NCBI RefSeq assembly: GCF_018861295.1
Contig: NZ_JAHLDM010000009.1
Span: 1-64,000 of the forward strand
Length of the DNA: 64,000 nt
Direction of reading: 5' to 3'
Source: Clostridium_AD estertheticum_D
Lineage (GTDB): Bacteria > Bacillota > Clostridia > Clostridiales > Clostridiaceae
The notes below the pieces were generated by a model that was not told the DNA's origin, did no database searches, and saw only the letters and a program-made list of their open reading frames with translations. Of the stretch, positions 34,535 to 43,056 are shown in pieces; the first letter of the stretch is position 1, and each line of letters opens with the position of its first letter. The position numbers were made by a program, and so were the translations under genes.

Positions 34535-35500
34535 GTGAATAATAAATTAGATGTAATTTGTATTGGGGCTGCAATTGTTGATATACCTTTACATCCTGTA
34601 AGCAAAAATATATTTGATAGTGAATCTTATCCTTTAGAAAAAATATGTATGACTATAGGTGGAGATGCAATTAATGAAGCTACTATAATTTCAAGGTTAG
34701 GATATAAAGTTGCATTAATGAGTCGCATTGGGAAAGATGTAGTAGGAGATTACATTCTTAAATTCTGTGAACAAAATAATATTGATTGTTTTAGTGTAAA
34801 TATTGATCCAGATATTGATACTTCTATCAATGTGGGTTTAGTAACTGAAGATGGTGAGCGAACATTTGTTACAAATCGTAATGGAAGCTTGTGGAAGACC
34901 AATATTGATGATGTTGATTTTAAACGATTTAAAGAAGCGAGATTACTTTCATTAGCAAGTATATTTAATAATCCATTAATTGATGGAGAGTCACTTGTAA
35001 AGATTTTTACAGAGGCAAAGAAGAACAATATGCTAATTTGTGCAGACATGATTAAAAGAAGATTTGGTGAGGGGTTTGAAGATATCCGTGAAGCTTTAGG
35101 ATATGTTGATTACTTTTTTCCAAACTATGATGAGGCTTGTTTGATAACTGGCAAAACAAATTTGGATGAAATAGCAGATGTTTTTTTAGGCTGCGGCGTT
35201 AAAAATATAATTATAAAGACTGGCAAAGATGGATGTTTTGTAAAAAATTCAAATGAAACATTAATTGTTCCTATATATAAATATTCTAAATTAATTGATA
35301 CTATTGGTGCAGGGGACAACTTTGCTGCTGGATTTATTACAGCTATTTTGGATGGAAAATCACTCAAGGAATGTGCCGAGTTCGCTAACGTGACAGCATC
35401 CATTTCCGTTGAATATCTAGGGGCAACAACTGGAGTGAAAAGCAAACAACAGGTAGCTGAAAGAATGAAAGAATATATTATTTCCAAAATAGAAAACTGA
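34535..35500 (+). CDS. ydjH: PfkB-family sugar kinase, YdjH-like
   Basis: 321 residues from GTG 34535, six bases after GAGGAG and two bases past the aldolase stop. The ATG at 34508 lies inside the aldolase gene. The N-terminal glycine motif IGGDAINEATIISRLG and the catalytic signature DTIGAGDNFAAGF (Asp base) are intact. Residues such as VICIGAAIVDIPL and GERTFVTNRNGSLWK match my memory of E. coli YdjH. It should phosphorylate C1 of the substrate that the aldolase then cleaves. The two-base spacing suggests tight coupling. Confidence 0.92.
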   Translation: MNNKLDVICIGAAIVDIPLHPVSKNIFDSESYPLEKICMTIGGDAINEATIISRLGYKVALMSRIGKDVVGDYILKFCEQNNIDCFSVNIDPDIDTSINVGLVTEDGERTFVTNRNGSLWKTNIDDVDFKRFKEARLLSLASIFNNPLIDGESLVKIFTEAKKNNMLICADMIKRRFGEGFEDIREALGYVDYFFPNYDEACLITGKTNLDEIADVFLGCGVKNIIIKTGKDGCFVKNSNETLIVPIYKYSKLIDTIGAGDNFAAGFITAILDGKSLKECAEFANVTASISVEYLGATTGVKSKQQVAERMKEYIISKIEN

Positions 35501-35512
35501 AGGAGTGTTGAA

Positions 35513-36493
35513 ATGAAAACAATGAAATTAGGAAAAACTGATATAAATATTTCAAGAATGGGTCTAGGAACTTGGCCTATTGGTGGAGGTCCTGCATGGA
35601 ACGGAGACCGAGAATTACAATCATCCATAGATACTATAAGAACTTGTCCGTCCATTGGGGTTAATGTAATTGATACAGCTCCAGGTTATAATTTTGGTAA
35701 CAGCGAAGTAATTGTTGGCAAGGCTTTGAAAGGTATGAAAAGAGAGGATGTTTGTTTAATTACAAAATGTGGTATAACATGGAATAGAAAAGGAAGTTTG
35801 TTTAACAAAGTAGGTGACGTACAGCTTTATAAGAATCTTTCCAAAGAATCAATTATGGAAGAGATTGAAATGAGTTTGGAGCGGTTGGGAACGGATTATA
35901 TTGATGTTTACATGACTCATTGGCAATCAGTAGAGCCTTACTTTACTCCAATCAAAGAAACAATGGAAGCATTAAATGAACTAAAGGCAGCCGGAAAGAT
36001 AAAAACCATTGGTGCTGCAAACATGACACCTGAACATATAAAAGAATATTTAAAGTATGGACAATTAGATTTGGTGCAAGCTAAATACAGTATTTTGGAT
36101 AGAGCAATTGAACAGGATTTGGTTCCAATTTGTAGAGAAAATAAAATTACTCTTCAAGCTTACTCTCCTTTGGAGCAAGGGTTATTGAGCGGGTGCCTTC
36201 CAAGAGATTATGTTCCAACAGGGGCGCAGTGTAATAAAAAGTGGTTCCAACCTGAAAATATGCAAAAGGCAATGAATATGATGGATAGTTGGAAAGAGTT
36301 GTGCAAAAAATACGATTGTACAATAGCCAATTTATCTCTTGCATGGGTTTTGGCACAGGGTGATTTCTTTAATCTGCTAAGTGGAGCAACTACCGTAGAC
36401 CAAATTAAAGAGAATGTAAAATCTGCTGAAGTTGAACTTTCAAAATCGGATGCTAGATTAATGAGAGAAATGGCAGAAGCAATTGACGACTAA
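35513..36493 (+). CDS. ydjG: Aldo/keto reductase, YdjG-like
   Basis: 326 residues, TIM-barrel aldo/keto reductase. The catalytic tetrad is visible as Asp in VIDTAPGYNFGNSE (with Tyr), Lys in ITKCGI and His in MTHWQS. The protein agrees with my memory of E. coli YdjG through RMGLGTWPIGGGPAWNG, KGSLFNKVGD and YSPLEQGLL. YdjG reduces methylglyoxal with NADH in vitro. In this cluster it could reduce the aldehyde released by the aldolase. It starts at ATG 35513 after AAGGAG and ends the operon. Confidence 0.92.
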   Translation: MKTMKLGKTDINISRMGLGTWPIGGGPAWNGDRELQSSIDTIRTCPSIGVNVIDTAPGYNFGNSEVIVGKALKGMKREDVCLITKCGITWNRKGSLFNKVGDVQLYKNLSKESIMEEIEMSLERLGTDYIDVYMTHWQSVEPYFTPIKETMEALNELKAAGKIKTIGAANMTPEHIKEYLKYGQLDLVQAKYSILDRAIEQDLVPICRENKITLQAYSPLEQGLLSGCLPRDYVPTGAQCNKKWFQPENMQKAMNMMDSWKELCKKYDCTIANLSLAWVLAQGDFFNLLSGATTVDQIKENVKSAEVELSKSDARLMREMAEAIDD

Positions 36494-36507
36494 AGGAGCA
36501 AATGTAG

Positions 36508-36592
36508 TTTTGAATTGGTATAAGTGGAACAAACACATTAGTTAAAAAGTATGAAGAGGGTATACCATATATAATGGTACCTTCTTCTTTTT
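36508..36592 (+). repeat. Right copy of direct repeat flanking the ydj-like island
   Basis: It begins within 20 bases of the ydjG stop. It reproduces the 3' end and terminator of the gene at 24879-26753 (compare 26686-26805) without any upstream gene. The shared words are TTGGTATAAGTGG, GTGGAACAAACACATTAGTT and GAAGAGGGTATACCATAT. Confidence 0.8.
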
Positions 36593-36721
36593 TTATGATC
36601 GAAAGCAATTTGCTAATAAATATTAATATGGTAACTTTACAGGCAATAGAGTAATTGTAAAATGTCCATAAATGTGATTTTTCGGAACTGAGATGGAAAG
36701 AGCATCTACTGCATATTTAGT

Positions 36722-38017
36722 TTATTGATAATGTACTGCAGAAGTGAATTTTTGTATAAAAGGGGTTCCGCTTGCTGATATCAGATCTATGGTCGAAATG
36801 GCAACCTGTAAAGCAGAACGTGTTTCGTAATTAGACCCATTTTTAACACTATATCCTGAAAAGCTGTGAATCATATAATGAGCATTCTTATATTTGCCAA
36901 GGTACATCATTACATGTCCCTCTAAAAATAGTGCAGCACCTGGTTTTAGTTTATCCATTAAGGTGTATCTATTTTTTAGTGAATCATCTTTTTTAAATTT
37001 AAAAGAATTATCTTTATTAAAAAAACTATTTTCTTGTTGGTCAGCATTGCGTGGAAGTAAGAGTCCGAAACATTTATAAATTGTTAGTATAAAGCTGGAA
37101 CAGTCTTTTCCGGAAAATTTATCTCCCCAATCGTATGGTGTATCGATAAATTTAAGAGCCTGATTTATTATATTATACCTTGTATATGGAAGGTTTCCAT
37201 ATACAAGGTCTTCAGTGTTATCTATAGTAGCATTTTTAAATATAAGGTTGCCACTGATATCACTCGTTGGATATTTTATAATATAATTATCCACTAGATT
37301 AGATTCATTATGCTTTAATAAGAACAGCTTTGTACCCATTCCACATTTTATAGTTATTGAGGGTGAGTCTTTTTCATTAATAGTTAAAGTAGCTTCTTTT
37401 GCAATAACCATTAAAAATTCTTTGCTTTTAGAATAATTTGAAATTTGTTTTTTATTTTTGGCTAATGCTATATCACTGCTTTTAACCCAACCAAAATAAT
37501 TGTAAAATTTTACGAAATACCACTTTTTATCTCGACTCTTATGGAGTATTAGAACTGGTTCATAGGGAAAGGAACTTGTCTCTTGAAACCTGTCAAAATT
37601 ATTTATTTTACTATCTTCTAAAGACGAAAAAATAGGGTCTTCTATGGGGAAACTTCTCACTGAAGTCTTTTTTATGCTTATACCGTACTCAATAGTAGTA
37701 TAATCTTTTATTTTATTTAAATTTGTATTGCGTATAATCTCTTCAAAGTAATCAGTGGGGATTAACTTTCCATTAGAATCAAACATATCTTTAGTGAATA
37801 GTTTATATGATTGTATGAGATCAATGAGAGGTTTAGAAGCTATAGTATCCTCTTCATTATCTAAATCATATAAAGAAGGTATTGTAGATTTAAGATTATT
37901 ATTAAACTTTTTAATTTCATCTATAGAAAGTATTATTTTTGTAGCGTCAGTAAGATCACGCATCCAAAAGGAAGCGGAACACATAAAATTTGGGAATATA
38001 TAATCATCTTTATACAT
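36722..38017 (-). CDS. NlpC/P60 cell-wall peptidase with SH3-like regions
   Basis: 431 residues. The C-terminal 150 residues form an NlpC/P60 domain: the Cys nucleophile in GKDCSSFILTIYKCFG, His in LEGHVMMYLG, and a third polar residue in MIHSFSG. The middle has SH3-like strands (PYEPVLILHKSRDKKWYFVKFYNYFGWVKSSDIAL). The N-terminal part resembles the stabilising domain of dipeptidyl-peptidase-VI-type enzymes. No signal peptide is seen, so it may act on imported cell-wall peptides, probably cleaving gamma-D-Glu-diamino-acid bonds. It is transcribed alone. Confidence 0.82.
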   Translation of the reverse strand: MYKDDYIFPNFMCSASFWMRDLTDATKIILSIDEIKKFNNNLKSTIPSLYDLDNEEDTIASKPLIDLIQSYKLFTKDMFDSNGKLIPTDYFEEIIRNTNLNKIKDYTTIEYGISIKKTSVRSFPIEDPIFSSLEDSKINNFDRFQETSSFPYEPVLILHKSRDKKWYFVKFYNYFGWVKSSDIALAKNKKQISNYSKSKEFLMVIAKEATLTINEKDSPSITIKCGMGTKLFLLKHNESNLVDNYIIKYPTSDISGNLIFKNATIDNTEDLVYGNLPYTRYNIINQALKFIDTPYDWGDKFSGKDCSSFILTIYKCFGLLLPRNADQQENSFFNKDNSFKFKKDDSLKNRYTLMDKLKPGAALFLEGHVMMYLGKYKNAHYMIHSFSGYSVKNGSNYETRSALQVAISTIDLISASGTPFIQKFTSAVHYQ

Positions 38018-38501
38018 AAATACACCTCACTAGTTACATAATTATTTACATTATAATACCAATTTTAAATATAATCCATATAAAAGATGTATCAAATTAG
38101 TGCTCTAAAAAGTTATGCTCCAGCTGTTATGATTCAGAATGGTAATTGACAATTACGTAATATTTAGGTATTATTAGAATAAATATTATATTTTACAAAT
38201 ATAAGGCATAATATTAAGGAAATTGTTAAAAAAGGAGCCTGACAAAAATCGGGTGCTTTTTAACTTTTTTGCAATCATATTAGCAACGTGATTATCTGTA
38301 ATTTAAATTTTTCACCTATCTTGTAGATAGGTGATTTTTTACCATTCAGCTCAAAAGATATATTAAGCTATTAGATAAGTGATATACCACTTAAAAGTGT
38401 TTATGGTAATCGTTTTGAAAAATTCGAATGTTACTGAAAATTAACACTAAATGACTCAACTGAAATAGTTAAAATTGATAAAGTAAGGAGAGAAAACAAA
38501 A
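38018..38501. other. Divergent intergenic region with an orphan terminator
   Basis: Nearly 480 bases without a gene. A perfect 10-bp hairpin with T tract on the plus strand (38312-38340) has no plus-strand gene above it for 1.8 kb. A weaker hairpin near 38237-38260 (GAGCCTGA against TCGGGTGCT) is also followed by T residues. These may be the remains of a lost gene or leader. Confidence 0.45.
38312..38340 (+). terminator. Orphan rho-independent terminator
   Basis: TCACCTATCT at 38312-38321 and AGATAGGTGA at 38325-38334 with a 3-base loop, then six T residues. No gene precedes it on this strand. Confidence 0.75.
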
Positions 38502-40280
38502 ATGAGAAAGAATAATGTATTTCGGAGAATAGCTATACGGTATCTTCCCTGGATGGTTGTGGAATTGATTGCAGCATATGTGCTGACCTCAATTATTGTG
38601 AAGGGTAGCAGTCTAATATCCAATGCCATTGATGTACTTCTTTCTGGACAAGTGTCGGGTATTGTAAGTACAAGTTTTATGATGCAACTTTTCCTCTTTG
38701 TGGGAATTGGTTTTGTGGCATCTCTGGTTAGGGATGTGTGCGCGTCACAATTTAGTGTAAATATTCAGACACAGTTTCGCGAGGAGGCTGGGAGAAAACT
38801 GGTTCATCTAGAATTTAAGTATTTTGACAAGAACTCCTCTGGTACCATTTTGAACAAGTTGATTTCGGATATTGGCCAAGCTGGACGGTTCTTTTCAGAA
38901 ACACTTCCTGATATTTGTCGAATATTGGTTGAGGCTGTGACTATTATTATTTCCATCGGTAAGATTGATGGCATGCTGGTGGTATTTATAGCGGTTGGGT
39001 ATCCAGTGGTGCTTGTGGTGTCTCATTACTCATCTAAGCGAATGGCAAACTTAGCCAAGAACCGATTAAAGAAAATTGATGTGCTTAACTCCATTGCCTA
39101 TGACAATATTCAAGGCATCATTGTGGGCAGAAGCTTCAATCTGATGTCAGTGATGCAGAAAAAAATCTACAAAGCTAACGATGAAATTCTGGAGTTTGAA
39201 TTTATGCGTAATAGATTGTCATCAATATCATGGATTATGCAGGGCGTGATTAACTGGCTACCAAATATTATTTTGGCCACATTGGCACTAATGAGGGTGT
39301 TAAACGGTTCACTTACTGTGGGAGAGATGACTTTCTTCATTCTTATGTTGGACCGAATTATTCATCCTTTAAGCGAACTACCTATGTTGTTTAATGATGC
39401 ACGTGAAATAGGTGTGTCCATCCAGCGTCTGGAAGAACTGATGGGGCAAGCGGACGAACCCAGCGGAACTTGGGCTGGGAGTCACTGCGTCAGAGATTGT
39501 GATCAGGTACTGGAAACTGTTATTGAATTTAAAAATGTAAATTTTGCTTACAATGAAGATTGCCAAGTGTTGCACAATGTGGATTTCACCATTCAGGTTG
39601 GAAAAAATGTGGCCTTCGTAGGTAGTTCTGGGGAAGGTAAGTCTACTATTTTTAAGCTACTCTGTGGATTTTATCAGAAGCAATCAGGAAATTATAAGCT
39701 TTACGGCAGAAATTTTGAAGATTGGAATTTGAATGTGGCGAGAAATCTATATTCTTTGGTATCCCAGAATGTGTTTTTATTTCCCAAAACCATTGCTGAT
39801 AATATTGCCTATGGACGACAGGGAGCTACCATGGAAGAAATAAAGCAAGCCTGCCGCCTAGCCAATATTCATGACTTTATTATCAGTCTGCCACAGCAGT
39901 ATGATACTTTGGCAGGCGAGCGTGGAACACGGCTTTCAGGCGGTGAACGGCAACGTATTTCCATTGCTAGGGCCTTTCTTAAAAATGCGCCAATCCTTCT
40001 TTTGGATGAACCAACCTCCGCCATTGATGTAGGTACAGAAGATTTGATTAAAGAGGCCATAGAGCGTATTTCTCACGGAAAAACAGTCATCACCATTGCA
40101 CATAGGCTGTCCACCATTGAGAACGCAGATACCATTATGGTACTGTCAAAGGGTCAGATTGTAGAGAGTGGAACTAATGAGGAGTTGTTGATGAAAAAAG
40201 GTGTTTATCACCATCTTTACCAGGTACAACGGCAGACTCAGGAGGAAAGAAAGGAGGAGACATTAAATGAAATTATCTAG
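38502..40280 (+). CDS. ABC half-transporter (exporter type), first of a pair
   Basis: 592 residues: a six-helix membrane domain (about 1-320) followed by an ATPase. Walker A GSSGEGKST, Q-loop SQNVFLFPKT, signature LSGGERQRISIARAF, Walker B PILLLDEPTSAID and H-loop IAHRLSTI are all standard. Its stop lies 14 bases inside the next gene, so the two form one heterodimeric exporter. By eye the gene is richer in G+C than its neighbours and uses more CGT, CTG and GGC codons, which suggests recent transfer. Multidrug or siderophore-type export is typical of such pairs; the substrate is unknown. Start ATG 38502 after AAGGAGAG. Confidence 0.87.
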   Translation: MRKNNVFRRIAIRYLPWMVVELIAAYVLTSIIVKGSSLISNAIDVLLSGQVSGIVSTSFMMQLFLFVGIGFVASLVRDVCASQFSVNIQTQFREEAGRKLVHLEFKYFDKNSSGTILNKLISDIGQAGRFFSETLPDICRILVEAVTIIISIGKIDGMLVVFIAVGYPVVLVVSHYSSKRMANLAKNRLKKIDVLNSIAYDNIQGIIVGRSFNLMSVMQKKIYKANDEILEFEFMRNRLSSISWIMQGVINWLPNIILATLALMRVLNGSLTVGEMTFFILMLDRIIHPLSELPMLFNDAREIGVSIQRLEELMGQADEPSGTWAGSHCVRDCDQVLETVIEFKNVNFAYNEDCQVLHNVDFTIQVGKNVAFVGSSGEGKSTIFKLLCGFYQKQSGNYKLYGRNFEDWNLNVARNLYSLVSQNVFLFPKTIADNIAYGRQGATMEEIKQACRLANIHDFIISLPQQYDTLAGERGTRLSGGERQRISIARAFLKNAPILLLDEPTSAIDVGTEDLIKEAIERISHGKTVITIAHRLSTIENADTIMVLSKGQIVESGTNEELLMKKGVYHHLYQVQRQTQEERKEETLNEII

Positions 40281-41925
40281 AATACTTATTAAATTGACTA
40301 AGACATTCATGGGGAGGCGTGCTCTCATATATTTTGGAGCTATTCTTGTAATGGCGATATTCGAAGGACTATTCAAGACTATTAGTTCTTTTTTGATTCG
40401 AGATTTATTCACCATGGCTGGGCATAGAACAACCAATGGGTTGGTCTTACTTCTTGTGAAAAATTTATTGATAGGTGTTGTGGTCATGGTGATTCAGGTG
40501 GTGGCAACAGTCATCTATAACAATGAGTCTAAACGGGCAGTTGCAAAGATTAATCAATTGGTGTATATGAAATCAGTGTGGTTTCCTATAGAATATTACG
40601 ATACTCATCATACCGGCGATTTTATGTCAAAATTAATGTATGATGCAAGCAAAACCGGAGACATTTTTGGTTCTAGGCTTCGTCGTGTTATTATGCCGAT
40701 TATTATGGTTATTCTGTTTCTGATTCCTATGTTTTATCTATGCCCACAGGTGACAGTGGGATTGCTAGCGGTAAGCTGCATTTCCCTGCTAGTGAATACA
40801 TTAATGGTAAAGCCCATGAAAAAGGTTAGTTCCAAAATGTCAAAGGTAAACAAAGGGATGATACAGAATCTGACCAACATTCTGCAGGGTATAGAAATGA
40901 TTAAGATTTTTGCGGTGAAGGATATAATTATGAAGGAATACGATGTTTCAAATAAGCAGTGTGCAAAGGCACAGAAGAAACAGAATTGGTATTCAGCACT
41001 GCTGACAGGTTTGAATAATGCCTTTAATTTGCTCTGTTCACTGGTATTCTTAGGTGTGGGAATTTATTATGTTGAACAAGGCGTGGTGGATGTTGCTTCG
41101 CTGACGGCATTGTATATGTTGTATGGAACCTTTAGTTGGTATTTCTTACAGATTGGGCGGTATATTCCAGAGCTAGTCAATTGTTTGGTTAATGCTCAGC
41201 GAGTATTTGAATTTATGGGTATGCAAGAAGAACCGAAAACCTATGTGGAACATAGGCAGGAAGGTACAGAAAATGAGTCTTCTAAGCGTGCTTATATTTC
41301 TATGGAAAATATTACCTTCAGATATACGCAAAGTGATAAGAAAGTTCTAAGGGATTTCAATTTGTCTGTAAAGAAAGGAACTTCAGTAGCAATTACTGGT
41401 CATTCTGGACGTGGTAAGAGTACGTTAGCTAAGCTTTTATTGGGATTCTATCCAGCAGAAAAGGGACAAATATATATTAATGGTGTACCATTGGAAAAAC
41501 TGGGATTACATAAACTTCGTGAGTTGATTGCTTACGTGCCACAGGATACTTATTTGTACAACGTAAGTATTGCCGAAAACATTTCATATGGAAGGGCTGA
41601 GGCTACTATGGAAGAGGTTGTGCAGTCGGCAAAGGCTGCCAATGCACACGAATTCATTATGAAGCAGTCAGAAGGATATGATACCCTGGTAGGCGAGCGT
41701 GGTAACAAGCTGTCTGGCGGGGAGAAACAACGTATTGCAATTGCCAGGGCCATCCTTAAAAATGCGCCCATTCTTTTACTGGATGAGGCAACTTCAGCAC
41801 TTGATAACGAGTCAGAATATTTGGTTCAAGAGGCAATACAGTCGCTCATGAAGGACCGAACCACGATTATGATAGCTCATCGGCCGAGCACCATTGCCAC
41901 AGCGGATACTGAGATGGCAATGTAG
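40267..41925 (+). CDS. ABC half-transporter (exporter type), second of a pair, C-terminally truncated
   Basis: 552 residues. Membrane domain about 1-320, then Walker A GHSGRGKST, Q-loop PQDTYLY, signature LSGGEKQRIAIARAI, Walker B PILLLDEATSALD and H-loop IAHRPSTI. The reading frame stops at TADTEMAM right after the H-loop. Relatives continue 25-30 residues to a KGxIxExGTHxEL tail. The fold's core is complete, so function may survive. The shift from the expected TILVM to TEMAM suggests a small indel or rearrangement. It overlaps the first half-transporter gene and shares its composition. Confidence 0.84.
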   Translation: MKLSRILIKLTKTFMGRRALIYFGAILVMAIFEGLFKTISSFLIRDLFTMAGHRTTNGLVLLLVKNLLIGVVVMVIQVVATVIYNNESKRAVAKINQLVYMKSVWFPIEYYDTHHTGDFMSKLMYDASKTGDIFGSRLRRVIMPIIMVILFLIPMFYLCPQVTVGLLAVSCISLLVNTLMVKPMKKVSSKMSKVNKGMIQNLTNILQGIEMIKIFAVKDIIMKEYDVSNKQCAKAQKKQNWYSALLTGLNNAFNLLCSLVFLGVGIYYVEQGVVDVASLTALYMLYGTFSWYFLQIGRYIPELVNCLVNAQRVFEFMGMQEEPKTYVEHRQEGTENESSKRAYISMENITFRYTQSDKKVLRDFNLSVKKGTSVAITGHSGRGKSTLAKLLLGFYPAEKGQIYINGVPLEKLGLHKLRELIAYVPQDTYLYNVSIAENISYGRAEATMEEVVQSAKAANAHEFIMKQSEGYDTLVGERGNKLSGGEKQRIAIARAILKNAPILLLDEATSALDNESEYLVQEAIQSLMKDRTTIMIAHRPSTIATADTEMAM

Positions 41926-42150
41926 AGGAAAGTCATACTCAAATTAGAAAAAGTTGGTGAAAATGTATAATAAAATATGGTATACTATGATAAATGTCGT
42001 TAAAAAATTATGAATTAAAATTAAATTGGAATCTGGATCTGGATAGTAGGCTTACAGTATTTCAGTATTTCCGTATTATCTTATAATTTATGGTTGCATT
42101 TTACTTATCAAAAGTGAATAAAGAGATATTCATATTAAAGGAGTGTTAAA

Positions 42151-42951
42151 ATGAAATATTGTATAAAATGTAACACAGAGCTGACAGACAAAAGTAAATA
42201 CTGCAATGAATGTGGAAAAAACCAAGCGACAGATGAGTATGACAATCAAGATAGTTATGATGAGCAGGAGGATAGTTACACAAGAGAACCTGTATATACT
42301 ACTAAGCCAGAGTATAGAGAAAACTCAGATTACGAAGATGCTAATAACTTTCGTGCAAAACGTAAACATAGTCCAATGTTAATAATAGTCTTAGTAGTAA
42401 TAGTAGGAGTTGCTGCACTTGGTTTAATGTCAACTAATAAAGATAAATCAGATGATCGTAAATATCAGGATATACAAGCTTCAACTAAAAGTGTTACTCC
42501 CGAAGCAACTAAAACTGAACCAGCTAAAACAGCTAAATCAGACATAGTAGGAAAATTACATCAGAAAGTTATTGTTCCAGATATTCGGTATGGAACATAT
42601 GAAATTACAATTAACAGTATTACATTAACAACAGAAAGAAATAAATATAGCAAGGTTAAACCAGTAGAAGTGTATAAGATTAATTATACCTATAAATTAT
42701 TGTCTAGTGGAACTTCAACACATGGTTTATATGTATCGAGTTTCGCTTCATTTGACAGCACAGGAGAGTCAGGAGAAGGTTATCCAGGTGGGGCTGGTAA
42801 TTACCCTAAGCCATTAACTATTATAGGGACTAAATGTTCAGCAGATACATTTGTAGCAGTTAAAAATAAAAGTTCTTTCATAAATTTAGTTTTAGACTAT
42901 AATGTGACTAATGATAGCGGACATATGACATTTAAAATACCAACTAAATAA
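42151..42951 (+). CDS. Zinc-ribbon single-pass membrane protein with DUF4352-like C-terminus
   Basis: 266 residues. The N-terminal zinc ribbon has two CxxC pairs (YCIKCNTEL and KYCNECGKN). An acidic, tyrosine-rich linker and one helix (LIIVLVVIVGVAALGLM, about residues 77-93) follow. The last 130 residues form a beta-rich external domain of the DUF4352 kind. Nothing fixes a function. Start ATG 42151 after AAAGGAG; a strong hairpin at 42962 ends the transcript. It echoes the zinc-ribbon-plus-helix layout of the protein at 24879-26753 but is not closely related in sequence. Confidence 0.75.
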   Translation: MKYCIKCNTELTDKSKYCNECGKNQATDEYDNQDSYDEQEDSYTREPVYTTKPEYRENSDYEDANNFRAKRKHSPMLIIVLVVIVGVAALGLMSTNKDKSDDRKYQDIQASTKSVTPEATKTEPAKTAKSDIVGKLHQKVIVPDIRYGTYEITINSITLTTERNKYSKVKPVEVYKINYTYKLLSSGTSTHGLYVSSFASFDSTGESGEGYPGGAGNYPKPLTIIGTKCSADTFVAVKNKSSFINLVLDYNVTNDSGHMTFKIPTK

Positions 42952-42961
42952 TTGCTTATAC

Positions 42962-42999
42962 ACTTTAGCCATTGCTTAACTAGTAGCAATGGCTAAAGT
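42962..42999. terminator. Terminator between convergent genes
   Basis: A perfect 15-bp stem, ACTTTAGCCATTGCT with its complement, and an 8-base loop. It can serve the zinc-ribbon gene and the convergent kinase gene. Confidence 0.75.
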
Positions 43000-43056
43000 T
43001 ATATTTATATTTAGTCATTGATAATTTAATCATATTTTTTCTGCTAACGTCTTGAA

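Noticed and set aside
30000..36500. Reading the sugar block as a generic sorbitol or galactitol operon
   Set aside because: No PTS genes are present and the block-by-block agreement with YdjL-K-J-I-H-G is better than with gat or gut genes.
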